NCBI GenBank assembly: GCA_025928435.1
Contig: JAICJM010000004.1
Location: 1 to 48,995, forward strand
Direction of reading: 5' to 3'
DNA: 48,995 nt
DNA from: Thermoleophilia bacterium
GTDB taxonomy: Bacteria; Actinomycetota; Thermoleophilia; Gaiellales; JAICJC01
In this document: positions 39,491 through 46,927 of the stretch, piece by piece
Numbering within the stretch: the first letter of the stretch is position 1
How the letters are laid out: every line of letters begins with the position of its first letter
Notes under the pieces: generated by a model
Told to the model about the DNA's origin: nothing
Database searches by the model: none
The model's input: only the letters and a program-made list of their open reading frames with translations
Position numbers and translations under genes: made by a program

Positions 39491-39522
39491 GCGGAGGGCA
39501 TGCGCTCCCGCGCGCCCTCCGC
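39491..39522 (+). terminator. Hairpin terminator after the SDR gene
   Basis: GCGGAGGGC (39491-39499) and GCCCTCCGC (39514-39522) form a 9-bp perfect stem with a 14-base loop, starting at the base after the SDR stop codon. No U-run follows. Confidence 0.6.
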
Positions 39523-39547
39523 TCGGGTCGTCGCCGCCGTCAGCTCG

Positions 39548-39571
39548 TGTGAATGGACTTGGAATCGACAG
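39548..39571. repeat. Direct repeat TGTGAATGGACTTG-R-AATCGACAG, copy 1
   Basis: A 24-base sequence that recurs at 41369-41392 with one difference (G or A in the middle). Weaker similarity goes on at both sides (CAGCT upstream; TGGACG about 8 bases downstream). The copies flank the ferritin-like gene and a decayed stretch, 1.8 kb apart. Confidence 0.7.
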
Positions 39572-39745
39572 CGGTCTGGACGTCGCAGGGGAACCATCGC
39601 GCGTGTGCCGGCAGCTGCTAGACCGCCCGGCCGGCGCGATTGCGAGGCCGGCCGGATCGCGCCCTCTCTGGCCCCTCGCTAGCCGGGGCATGGCCCCACC
39701 GCTCGCCGGCACCGCGTGGTCGAGTGTCGCAAATGGGACGGTCGG

Positions 39746-40528
39746 CTATCGGGGCTTGTTGGACTCGATCGGGAGAGGGGGTGGCATCGGTGGCCGGGGG
39801 AGCTGGTAGAAGCGCCCGGGGCTACTGCCTTGGCGGCCGAAGCCGACGCCCGCCTCCTCGAGCGCGGTGGCGATCGCGTGCACGTGCTGGAAGCGGAACG
39901 CCTCGAAGCCGACGTTGTTGGGCGGGGTGGCGCCGATCAGCGTCTGGGCGAGCACACGGTGCTCAGCCTCGACGCCGGCGAGCTCGGCCATGAAGCGCGC
40001 GAAGCGCGGGCGGCCGGCGCTCGCGAAGGTGGTCACGCCGATCAGATAGGTGTTGACGAACAGCGTCTCCCCGGCCACCAGCGCGTGGCCGATGGCGTCC
40101 AGGCTCAGGGTGTTGCCGGGGCCGCCGAAGAACGCATCGGGAATCCAGAACCGCCGCGTCTGCGGGTGGAAGTGGTTGTGGATGAAGCGCCAGTGATCGA
40201 GCTCGGCGGCGTATGCCCCTTCGAACACGGCCACCACGCCGGCCGGAACGGCGGGGTTCTGGACGCTGACACGCCGCAAAAGCTCGGTCAATAACGTCAC
40301 GGTCAGAGCCTCGCTGGTGGCAGCGAAGCGCCCGAACTGCCCGACGGAGTCGCCGCGGGGCGATGCCGCGGCGGCGGCGGAGTCGACGCCGAGCAGCGAC
40401 CCCCCGACCGCCGCACCGGCGGCACCGGCGGCCGCGCGCTCCAGCAATCCCCGGCGTGTGCGCCCCGGCGTCGACGCGTCCCGCAGTGCGTGCTCCAGCA
40501 CCGATACGTCGGAATCGGACACGGACAT
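39746..40528 (-). CDS. Tat-exported ferritin-like domain protein
   Basis: A 260-residue protein from ATG 40528. The N-terminus has a twin-arginine-like signal TRRGLLERAAAGAAGAAVGG with an Ala-rich end. A four-helix ferritin-like (Ferritin_2) domain follows: FEGAYAAELDHWRFIHNH, ALVAGETLFVNTYL and LAGVEAEHRVLAQTLIG (E-x-x-H) give plausible metal ligands. Such proteins are common in actinobacteria and related to plant desiccation proteins; their function is not settled. The gene is the only intact one between the two 24-base direct repeats, and its downstream side is free of other genes. Confidence 0.75.
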   Translation of the reverse strand: MSVSDSDVSVLEHALRDASTPGRTRRGLLERAAAGAAGAAVGGSLLGVDSAAAAASPRGDSVGQFGRFAATSEALTVTLLTELLRRVSVQNPAVPAGVVAVFEGAYAAELDHWRFIHNHFHPQTRRFWIPDAFFGGPGNTLSLDAIGHALVAGETLFVNTYLIGVTTFASAGRPRFARFMAELAGVEAEHRVLAQTLIGATPPNNVGFEAFRFQHVHAIATALEEAGVGFGRQGSSPGRFYQLPRPPMPPPLPIESNKPR

Positions 40529-40654
40529 CACGATCACCCCCAGGTCGAGCGGACAGGACACCACCTGCCAGGCCCACATACTCGGTCTCGAGCGAAGAAA
40601 TCGCAAGCCGAGCCCGAGCGATCCTCCGTGCCTGGGCCGAAGCGTAAGGACTCG

Positions 40655-40873
40655 ATGCCGGATACCGAGCCGCAGCTCCGGATCGTGATCGACGATGTCC
40701 GCGGCTACGAAGAAGGCGACGTCGGCTGGTCGGATGCGACCGGCCGCTTCGAGCACGACGGCACGTCGATCCCGGTGCGGATCACCAAGAGGCCCGCCCC
40801 CTTGTACACGCGGCCTTCTCTCAGCCGGTTCCAGCTGCTGCCTGATTTGCTGCGCTCTCTCGCCGTCCGCTGA
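40655..40873 (+). pseudogene. Truncated SnoaL/NTF2-like domain remnant
   Basis: A 72-codon open frame. LRIVIDDVRGYEEGDVGWSDATGRFEHDGTSIPVRITK resembles the middle of SnoaL-like (NTF2-fold) proteins, which usually read E-G-x-V-G-W...DG...P-x-R-x-T and then continue with a strand ending in a His. Here the similarity stops after VRITK and the rest is unlike any domain, and the front part of the domain is missing. So this is probably a fragment. It could also be a short unknown gene. Confidence 0.4.
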
Positions 40874-41867
40874 TCCAGCCAAGGTCGTACTTCGCGAGAC
40901 CGCCCTCGAGCAGCATCCTGCCGTGAGGGTCTACGAGCCGCAGGAAGTAGGCCGAGAACCTTGGTTGGTTCGAGTCGCACTCGTCACACAGGCCGTACTT
41001 CGAGTCGGCGGCGCCGGCCGCCCTCGCGCCCACAGACAAGCGTGTCGGTCGGGACGGTGTCGTGGTGGCCGTCTCCATGGATGCGCAGCTGGAGGACGCC
41101 GCCACCGTGTCGCGTATTCGCGGCTGTGATCCTGGCGACCGGATCGCGCTCACCGAAGAGGCGAGGTTCAGCCTCGAAGGCAAGCCCTCGCGTTACCGGA
41201 AATCGCCTTAGCGCGACCAAGTCGCCGGCTTCAAGGTCAGCAAAGAGGGCGGGGCCCGATCGCTGGCCCCCACCCCCTCCAACGTGTGCCTTGCTCAGCG
41301 AGCGATCGGTGACATTCGCGCGTCCAAAACGGTGGCGCCATCGGGTCCGTTCACGGCGTCGGCTCAGCTGTGAATGGACTTGAAATCGACAGGGAGGTGG
41401 ACGCATCACTGTCAACTCCGAGCACGGCCGGCGACCGCCGAACTCGCGCCTGGGGGCGGTTTTGAGGCCGCCGCCCGGCGGCTCCGAGCGAAGGCGGATG
41501 CCCCTGGCCTGGTCGACCGCGACGAGCGTTGCGACGTGTCGGGCCTTTGCGGCTGTGCCGCCTTCGAGGCGCCAGCAAGAGGCCGCGATGCGCCGCGATG
41601 CGCTGTCGTAGTGCTCGACGCAGTGGGCGTATTGCGACGCTGAGATTCCGGGACGCTCTGGCCTGCCACTCGCCTGCCGTGACGTTGCGCTGTGCCCGTC
41701 GCGCCTTCTTGGTCAGCCGGCTTGACCCAAACGCACCATTCCTGTCCCCATCATGTCCCCCGACGGTGAGTCCTTGTCCCCAACGCACGCACCGGCTGTA
41801 GTCGGAGCGGCGGCCGGCGGCGCGCCCAGGAAGTCTGCGTAAGCCTCCCTAAGCCCGGTGCGCCTCC
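40874..41867. other. Gene-poor, probably decayed stretch
   Basis: About 1 kb without a recognisable intact gene. One plus-strand frame ending at TAG near 41216 reads VVVAVSMDAQLEDAATVSRI and looks coding-like but has no good start and an in-frame stop upstream. The minus strand has an open frame 40984-41415 that I do not recognise. Near 41730-41785, GTCCCC occurs three times (CTGTCCCC, TGTCCCCC, TTGTCCCC), reminiscent of the palindromic repeat but without the dyad. The second direct repeat copy lies at 41369. Confidence 0.4.
41369..41392. repeat. Direct repeat TGTGAATGGACTTG-R-AATCGACAG, copy 2
   Basis: Same orientation as copy 1 at 39548-39571, 23 of 24 bases identical. The shared upstream CAGCT differs by a two-base insertion in copy 1. 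Confidence 0.7.
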
Positions 41868-43661
41868 CTATGCGGCGAGTGCGTCTGGTTGTGTGTGGAG
41901 TGAGTTGTCGGCGGTTTCGTGAGTGGGGTGGTTGTGGAGACCGGCGATGGCTATGGCGCCGGCGAGTAGGCAAGCGCCCGCGGCTGCGAGGACGATGGTG
42001 GGGGGCGTGAGGATGCGGCTCAGGAGTGGGGCGGCTACGAATCCGATTGTCATGGCGATGCTTTGTGTGGCGCCGGCGAGGGCGAAGACGCTGGCGCGCA
42101 GGCGTTCGGGTGTGGCGCGTTGGATGAAGGTGTCGAAGATGACTTCGGTTGTTCCGTCGGTTGCGCCGAGCATGATGAGGGCGAGGTAGGCGGTTGGCAG
42201 GGCTTGGGCGCCGCTGAGGAGGGTGAGGGCGGCGGCGGTGCCGATGCAGGCGAGGCCGACGGAGCGGCGGGCGACGCTCTCGCGGTGTAGGAAGAGCGTC
42301 GCGAACTCGCCGAGGGTGAATCCGACGCCGATGATGCAGAGGGCGTAGCCGTAGCTGTTGGCTTGACGGAGTTGGGTGGTGAGGAAGTCGGGAAGGAAGG
42401 CGTTGAAGAGGCCGATGCCGATGGTGGCCGCGGCGAAGCAGGCGATGAGTGAGACGCACACTCGGCTTCGCAGGATCCAGCGGGCTTGGTAGCGCAGCGA
42501 CCCGGCTTCGGTCGCCTCGTGGTCAGTCGGTTTGGTGTGTCGATCGTTGAAGTAGGCGAGGTAGGAGAGGGCGGCGACCGCGAAGGAGGCGACGTCGATG
42601 AGGAGGGCTGCGGCGATGCCGAAGTGGATGAAGGAGAAGGCGGCCGCTGCTGTCGCGAGTACCATGGTGAGGTTGCGGGCGACGCCGTGGATCGCGTTGG
42701 CTGCCTGCAGCGACTCGGCCGGCACGATGAGTGGGATCAGGCTCGCCGCTGCCGGGCGGGTGCCTGACGCGAGCGCGGCCGAGATGCACGCGAGCGCGAT
42801 GACCAGGGCGGCTTGGTGTGTCAGGGCTGCGGGGATGGTGAGCGCGGTGAGGATGCCGCGGCTGGCCTCAACGCTTGTGAGCGCGCGGTACTGGCCGAGG
42901 GACGGGAAGACGCGTGCCGCCGTCACTCCGCCGACGGCCGACGCGAGGATTCGCAGGCCCATGAAGAGGCTGACCGCCGTCAGCGAGTGGTAGCGGGCGT
43001 AGAGCCAGGTGACGATGGCGGCGAGGCTGATCCAGTCGCCGGCGGACGAGGTGATGCGGGCGACGATGAGCGAGCGGAACGCCGGCGAGGCGAGCGGTCG
43101 GAGCGGGTGTGGCATGAGCGGCGGACGGGGCGTGCAGACGCGGTAGATGAAGACGACGCTTCCGAGCACGATGAGCACGTCGCCGATGGAGATCGGTGTC
43201 GCCAGGGGCAGCCAGTGTGGGAGCGCGAAGATGTCTCCCAGCCACGGGAACCAGGTGGTGTGATCCGCGACGACATTGTTGGCAAACGTGTGCCCATGCG
43301 AAAACAGGTGGGGCGCGCGCCCGCTTTCTCCCCACGCGGCCAGGGAGACCGGCATGCGGCCGTGATTGATGGCGATGACGAGTGCGTTCAGCGTCGCGCC
43401 GAGCGCAATCACCCAGAATCCGGTGCGGCGCAGGTTCGTGATGATGAAGCCGCCGACCAGCGCGTAGCTCGTGATGTGTAGCGGGTCGACGAGGCGGCTG
43501 GGCGCCAGCTGTTCGCCGGGCAGGAAGAGCAGGAGCTGAACGGCGAGCGCCGCGAAGATGAAGTGGCCGCCGCGCAGGTCGAGGCGGTCGAGCTGACGAA
43601 GGTCGGCGCCCAGCATCCAGGCGACGGTGACGCCGACGATCACGGTGACGAAGAGGATCAT
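41868..43661 (-). CDS. Fusion of DUF5317 domain and MFS transporter
   Basis: A 597-residue protein from ATG 43661. The first about 185 residues (VTVIVGVTVAWMLGADLRQL ... VIAINHGRMPVSLAAWG ... LLGD-type LGDIFALPHWLPLATPISIGDVLIVLG) match DUF5317, a small membrane domain common in actinobacteria and Firmicutes. From about 190 the chain is an MFS transporter of 12 helices (SPAFRSLIVARITSSAGDWISLAAIVTWLYAR, SGTRPAAASLIPLIVPAESLQAANA), similar to the macrolide/permease-like MFS_3 group. It is coupled by ATGA to the HD-GYP gene upstream. Role of the fusion is unknown. Confidence 0.75.
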   Translation of the reverse strand: MILFVTVIVGVTVAWMLGADLRQLDRLDLRGGHFIFAALAVQLLLFLPGEQLAPSRLVDPLHITSYALVGGFIITNLRRTGFWVIALGATLNALVIAINHGRMPVSLAAWGESGRAPHLFSHGHTFANNVVADHTTWFPWLGDIFALPHWLPLATPISIGDVLIVLGSVVFIYRVCTPRPPLMPHPLRPLASPAFRSLIVARITSSAGDWISLAAIVTWLYARYHSLTAVSLFMGLRILASAVGGVTAARVFPSLGQYRALTSVEASRGILTALTIPAALTHQAALVIALACISAALASGTRPAAASLIPLIVPAESLQAANAIHGVARNLTMVLATAAAAFSFIHFGIAAALLIDVASFAVAALSYLAYFNDRHTKPTDHEATEAGSLRYQARWILRSRVCVSLIACFAAATIGIGLFNAFLPDFLTTQLRQANSYGYALCIIGVGFTLGEFATLFLHRESVARRSVGLACIGTAAALTLLSGAQALPTAYLALIMLGATDGTTEVIFDTFIQRATPERLRASVFALAGATQSIAMTIGFVAAPLLSRILTPPTIVLAAAGACLLAGAIAIAGLHNHPTHETADNSLHTQPDALAA

Positions 43662-45853
43662 GCGGCCTCGCTCGTCTGCGCGTTGCCGGGGTCGTCGATG
43701 ATCGAGAAGACAGGGGACAGCCGGTTGACCCGGATCGGCACGGCCACGTTTCCGAGGCATGCCGTGATGCGCTGTTGGATGTGCGGCGCCGCGGTGGGGT
43801 CGGACATGCGGACGCCGATCACGTCCTCGGCGAGCCGCACCGCGGTGTCGTCGCCGCGAAGGACGGAGGTGATGACGGCTTCCGCGTCGTTTGCCACCCG
43901 TCGGGCGACCAGGTGTCCGGCGCCCGTGCGCACGTCGTCGAAGCCTTCGAGTTTCACCGCAAGCAGGTTGCCGCCCTCCTGGTGCTCGTGCGCGGCCGGC
44001 GCGCGCAGTGATGGCGAGGCAGCGATGGGTGAGACGTGGGCCTGCGCGTGGGCCGCGACGGCGTTGGCGATCTGGCGTTCCAAGCGGCTGAGCGGTTTGG
44101 CGGAGAGGACAGCGACGCGAACCTCCCAGTTCTCGTCGTGGCTCAGCCAGAGGTGCTTGCCGGACGCGAGGCGGACATCCCCGTCCGTGAACACGCGGAG
44201 GGCGCGGCGGGCGACCTCGTCGGTGTCCTGCGGGTCGACGGCCGTCTCGATGGGGCGGTAGGTGTCCGCGTCTGCGTCCCACCGGAGCACGACCGTTCGC
44301 GCGTCGACGGACGCCGCCTCAAGCGCTCCGTCGAGGGTGGCCGACGTCTCGAGCGCTCGTGTTGCCGCTGCTTTGCGTCGCTTGGCTGCGATCGTGCCGA
44401 GCACGGCCCAGCTGTCAGCCGCGATCGCCGCTGCGGCGAGGATGACGGCAAGCCAGCTCTCCGTGGTGACTCCGGCAACGAGCGCAGCGCTTGTAGCGGC
44501 GCATGCGATCACGGTTGGTCGCATCAGTTCGCGGGCCTGCCTGGTGGGCAGCGCGAGCGGCACGCGGGAGAACAGTCCCTTCAGCTGGCGTAGCTCGGCT
44601 TCGCTGAGGATGGTTGTCGGGTGTTCGCCTTCGACCATGGCGGCGAATGCGCGCGCAACCAGGGGATGGAACTGTGATCCGGCCTTGGAGCGAAGCTCGG
44701 CGGCTGCCTCGGCGATGGTCAGCGCGGGGCGGTAAGGACGCTTGGAGGTCATGGCGTCGAAGCTGTCGGCGACGATGAGGACGTGCGCCTCGATCGGGAT
44801 CTCCTTTGGCGCGACACGGTAGTAGCCCGTGCCGTCGTAGCGTTCGTGGTGAAGCTCGGTGTACGTGGCGATGTCGCGCGCGAAGTGGAAGGGGGCGAGG
44901 ACGCGAGCCGAGAGCCGTGGGTGGCTTCGGATCGCGCGGAGCTCGTCCTCGGTCAGCCTGCGGTTTGATGACAGTGTCGAGACGTCCACCGCCACCTTGC
45001 CGAGATCGTGGTAGCGGGCGGCTGCGACGAGGCGTTTGGACTCACGTTCCGGCAGGTGGATGGCCTGAACGAACTGCTCCACGTAGCCGGCCACCCGCTC
45101 GGTGTGGGAGGCGGTGTTGGGATCGCGCTGGTCGATCACGCGCGCGAAGCCGCGAAGGGCCGCCGCCGTCTCTCGCTGCAATCGCTCCAGCGTCGAGCTC
45201 GAGCGGTACACCGAGATCAGCAAGGGCACCAGGAAGGGCAGCATCATCCACCGTGTGGGCGAGTACTCCGACACGATCAGCGCGCCGATGCTGAGCTCGC
45301 TGGCAGACACGGACAGGTTTTCCACCAGGTTGTCGATGAGCACCTGGCGGAGGCTCGCGCCGGTTGCCAACGCGACGCCGACCGAGTACAGCACGGCATT
45401 GACGATCGGCCGTGTCAGGCCGAGCACGAGCACCGCCGGGATCATCCCGACCGAGATCTCGCCCGGCCGGCCGCCAAGCTGCTGGTACAGCGTGCACGCC
45501 ACCAGAATCGACGCCGCGAACATGGATGCGTTGAGCGCGACCCAGTGTGGCGGGACGAGCCGTGCGCCGTCGACCGCGACCACCGCGACCACGGCGACCA
45601 GTGCGGCTGCGAGTGGTCCGAACAGGAGCGCGGTTGCGATATGGGCGGTTGCCGAGAAGGACAGCACGTGCGCGGTCGCGTCGTCATCCGCGGCGACCAT
45701 CAACGCTTCAGCGACGATGGCCAGCGCCAGCAAGGGAAGCAGCATCGTCGGGTGCGCAGGGATGACACGGCGTGAGTCCGCCGCGAGGGCGGCAGCGAAC
45801 GCCAGTACCCCGAGGGTGAGTGCACGGGTGTACCAGAGAAGTCGCGGCGTCAT
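43658..45853 (-). CDS. Membrane HD-GYP protein with degenerate C-terminal GGDEF-like domain
   Basis: A 731-residue protein. Residues 1-215 carry about six membrane helices (a MASE-like sensor region). An HD-GYP domain follows (about 230-425): HTERVAGY, the metal pair in RYHDLGK (282-283), LHHERYDGTGYY (334-345) and VADSFDAMTSKRPYR. The signature G-Y-P is G-Y-Y here; metal ligands are kept. A second membrane pair (about 445-490) precedes a C-terminal domain (628-700) that resembles GGDEF but has RLAEDVI in place of R-x-G-G-D-E-F, so it is probably catalytically dead. Ribosome site GAGGTGG. It likely degrades or senses c-di-GMP. Confidence 0.85.
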   Translation of the reverse strand: MTPRLLWYTRALTLGVLAFAAALAADSRRVIPAHPTMLLPLLALAIVAEALMVAADDDATAHVLSFSATAHIATALLFGPLAAALVAVVAVVAVDGARLVPPHWVALNASMFAASILVACTLYQQLGGRPGEISVGMIPAVLVLGLTRPIVNAVLYSVGVALATGASLRQVLIDNLVENLSVSASELSIGALIVSEYSPTRWMMLPFLVPLLISVYRSSSTLERLQRETAAALRGFARVIDQRDPNTASHTERVAGYVEQFVQAIHLPERESKRLVAAARYHDLGKVAVDVSTLSSNRRLTEDELRAIRSHPRLSARVLAPFHFARDIATYTELHHERYDGTGYYRVAPKEIPIEAHVLIVADSFDAMTSKRPYRPALTIAEAAAELRSKAGSQFHPLVARAFAAMVEGEHPTTILSEAELRQLKGLFSRVPLALPTRQARELMRPTVIACAATSAALVAGVTTESWLAVILAAAAIAADSWAVLGTIAAKRRKAAATRALETSATLDGALEAASVDARTVVLRWDADADTYRPIETAVDPQDTDEVARRALRVFTDGDVRLASGKHLWLSHDENWEVRVAVLSAKPLSRLERQIANAVAAHAQAHVSPIAASPSLRAPAAHEHQEGGNLLAVKLEGFDDVRTGAGHLVARRVANDAEAVITSVLRGDDTAVRLAEDVIGVRMSDPTAAPHIQQRITACLGNVAVPIRVNRLSPVFSIIDDPGNAQTSEAA

Positions 45854-45938
45854 CCTGCCACCTCGGCTGCGTCCGGTGCGACCTCAACGGCGCGGCTGCC
45901 ACCAGGTGACCACCGCACCGTTGAGATACGAGTGAGGC

Positions 45939-46031
45939 TCAGCCGCCGAACTTCGAGCCCGCGCCAGCGGCGAGCACGAACGCGGCGATCATCATGGCCT
46001 GCAGGACGATCGGGCGCTTGAAACGGTTCAC
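45939..46031 (-). CDS. 30-residue small hydrophobic protein
   Basis: A short open frame from GTG 46031 to TGA 45939 with the sequence pattern MNRFKRP-(hydrophobic)-AAGAGSKFGG: three basic residues, about 15 hydrophobic residues (IVLQAMMIAAFVLAAGAG) and a polar end. TGGGAG lies 7 bases before the start. It sits 85 bases upstream of the HD-GYP gene on the same strand. It could be a small membrane protein or a leader peptide. The charge layout (positive inside) fits a single membrane span. Confidence 0.5.
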   Translation of the reverse strand: MNRFKRPIVLQAMMIAAFVLAAGAGSKFGG

Positions 46032-46076
46032 AGCGAAACTCCCAGGGGTCGGGGTGGTACTGCGTACGCATCACAC

Positions 46077-46778
46077 TCATCCACCAGATCCGTCTGACCG
46101 CAACACCCGTTCGGGTGAAACCGCCGCCCGGGGGCGTCGCGCTACCCGCGGGAGGAGCCGAGGTGTCGTTTGGTGATAGCGCGTGTACTCCGGATAGGCA
46201 TCGCGAAGCGCGTCCTCCTCGAACCTCATGCGAATCGTCTGGGCGCCAACGAATATCGCGAGCACGACGACGTTTCGCGCGGTCGGCGCGGCGATTGTCA
46301 AGCCGCCGATCGCCGTGATCTCTCCCAGGTACACGGGATGGCGGACGATGCCGTATGGCCCGCGGGTGACCAGCCCTCGGGCTTCCGGCAGGAGACCGAA
46401 GCACCGTCCAAGCGCCAAGACGGAAACGATCGTCCATATCGCCGCGAACGTGGCTATCAATAGCCCGCCGATCGCGACATCAGATGTTTCGCCGCGGCCT
46501 CCGGAAAGGAACACGAGCCCGCCGACCGCGACAGCAGCCGCCATATAGGCGAGGGTCGAATCGCTCTCCTTGCGCGGCGGTGGGCGCCGAATCGTCGCTG
46601 CCGTGGCCAAGCCGAGCACAACGGCGATACAGCCGCGGTAGCCGGCCGTGGCGGCGGCCGCCGCGGTCGTGGATCCGGCGAGGTGGACAGACGCCTGCCC
46701 CGCCCTCACGACGGCGACGTTGGCGAGCATGGCGAAGCCCAGCGTGGCGGCGAGCCGGCGTGTTCGGGAGGGAGCCAT
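46077..46778 (-). CDS. Isoprenylcysteine carboxyl methyltransferase-family (ICMT/PEMT) membrane protein
   Basis: A 233-residue membrane protein with about five helices. The conserved catalytic part is LVTRGPYGIVRHPVYLGEI followed by FEEDALRDAYPEYTRYHQTTPRLLPRV, as in bacterial ICMT-like methyltransferases (R-H-P-x-Y, then E-E-x-x-L, Y-x-x-Y). These bind SAM at the membrane; the bacterial substrates are mostly unknown. ATG 46811 is an alternative start 11 codons upstream. The C-terminal 25 residues after RLLPRV are Arg-rich and unlike the family. Confidence 0.8.
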   Translation of the reverse strand: MAPSRTRRLAATLGFAMLANVAVVRAGQASVHLAGSTTAAAAATAGYRGCIAVVLGLATAATIRRPPPRKESDSTLAYMAAAVAVGGLVFLSGGRGETSDVAIGGLLIATFAAIWTIVSVLALGRCFGLLPEARGLVTRGPYGIVRHPVYLGEITAIGGLTIAAPTARNVVVLAIFVGAQTIRMRFEEDALRDAYPEYTRYHQTTPRLLPRVARRPRAAVSPERVLRSDGSGG

Positions 46779-46927
46779 CGGCCCCGTGATCGGCCGATCA
46801 GCCCCGTGCATGAGCGACGAAGTGCCGTCCGCTCGCCGATCAACGAGCGGAGGAGAGGGGTGATCATCAAGGAATCCCCTAGACAGGGGAGCGTCCAGTC
46901 CTCCGACTGTGCGATTACACGGCCATC

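Noticed and set aside
39548..39571. Direct repeat read on the minus strand as a tRNA T-arm (GATTCCAAGTCC)
   Set aside because: No acceptor stem, D-arm or anticodon arm could be found around it, so it is not called a tRNA or tRNA fragment.
41730..41785. Fifth copy of the palindromic repeat (three GTCCCC units)
   Set aside because: The units are in the same direction and lack the dyad and the ACAGT/ACTGT core, so it was not counted.
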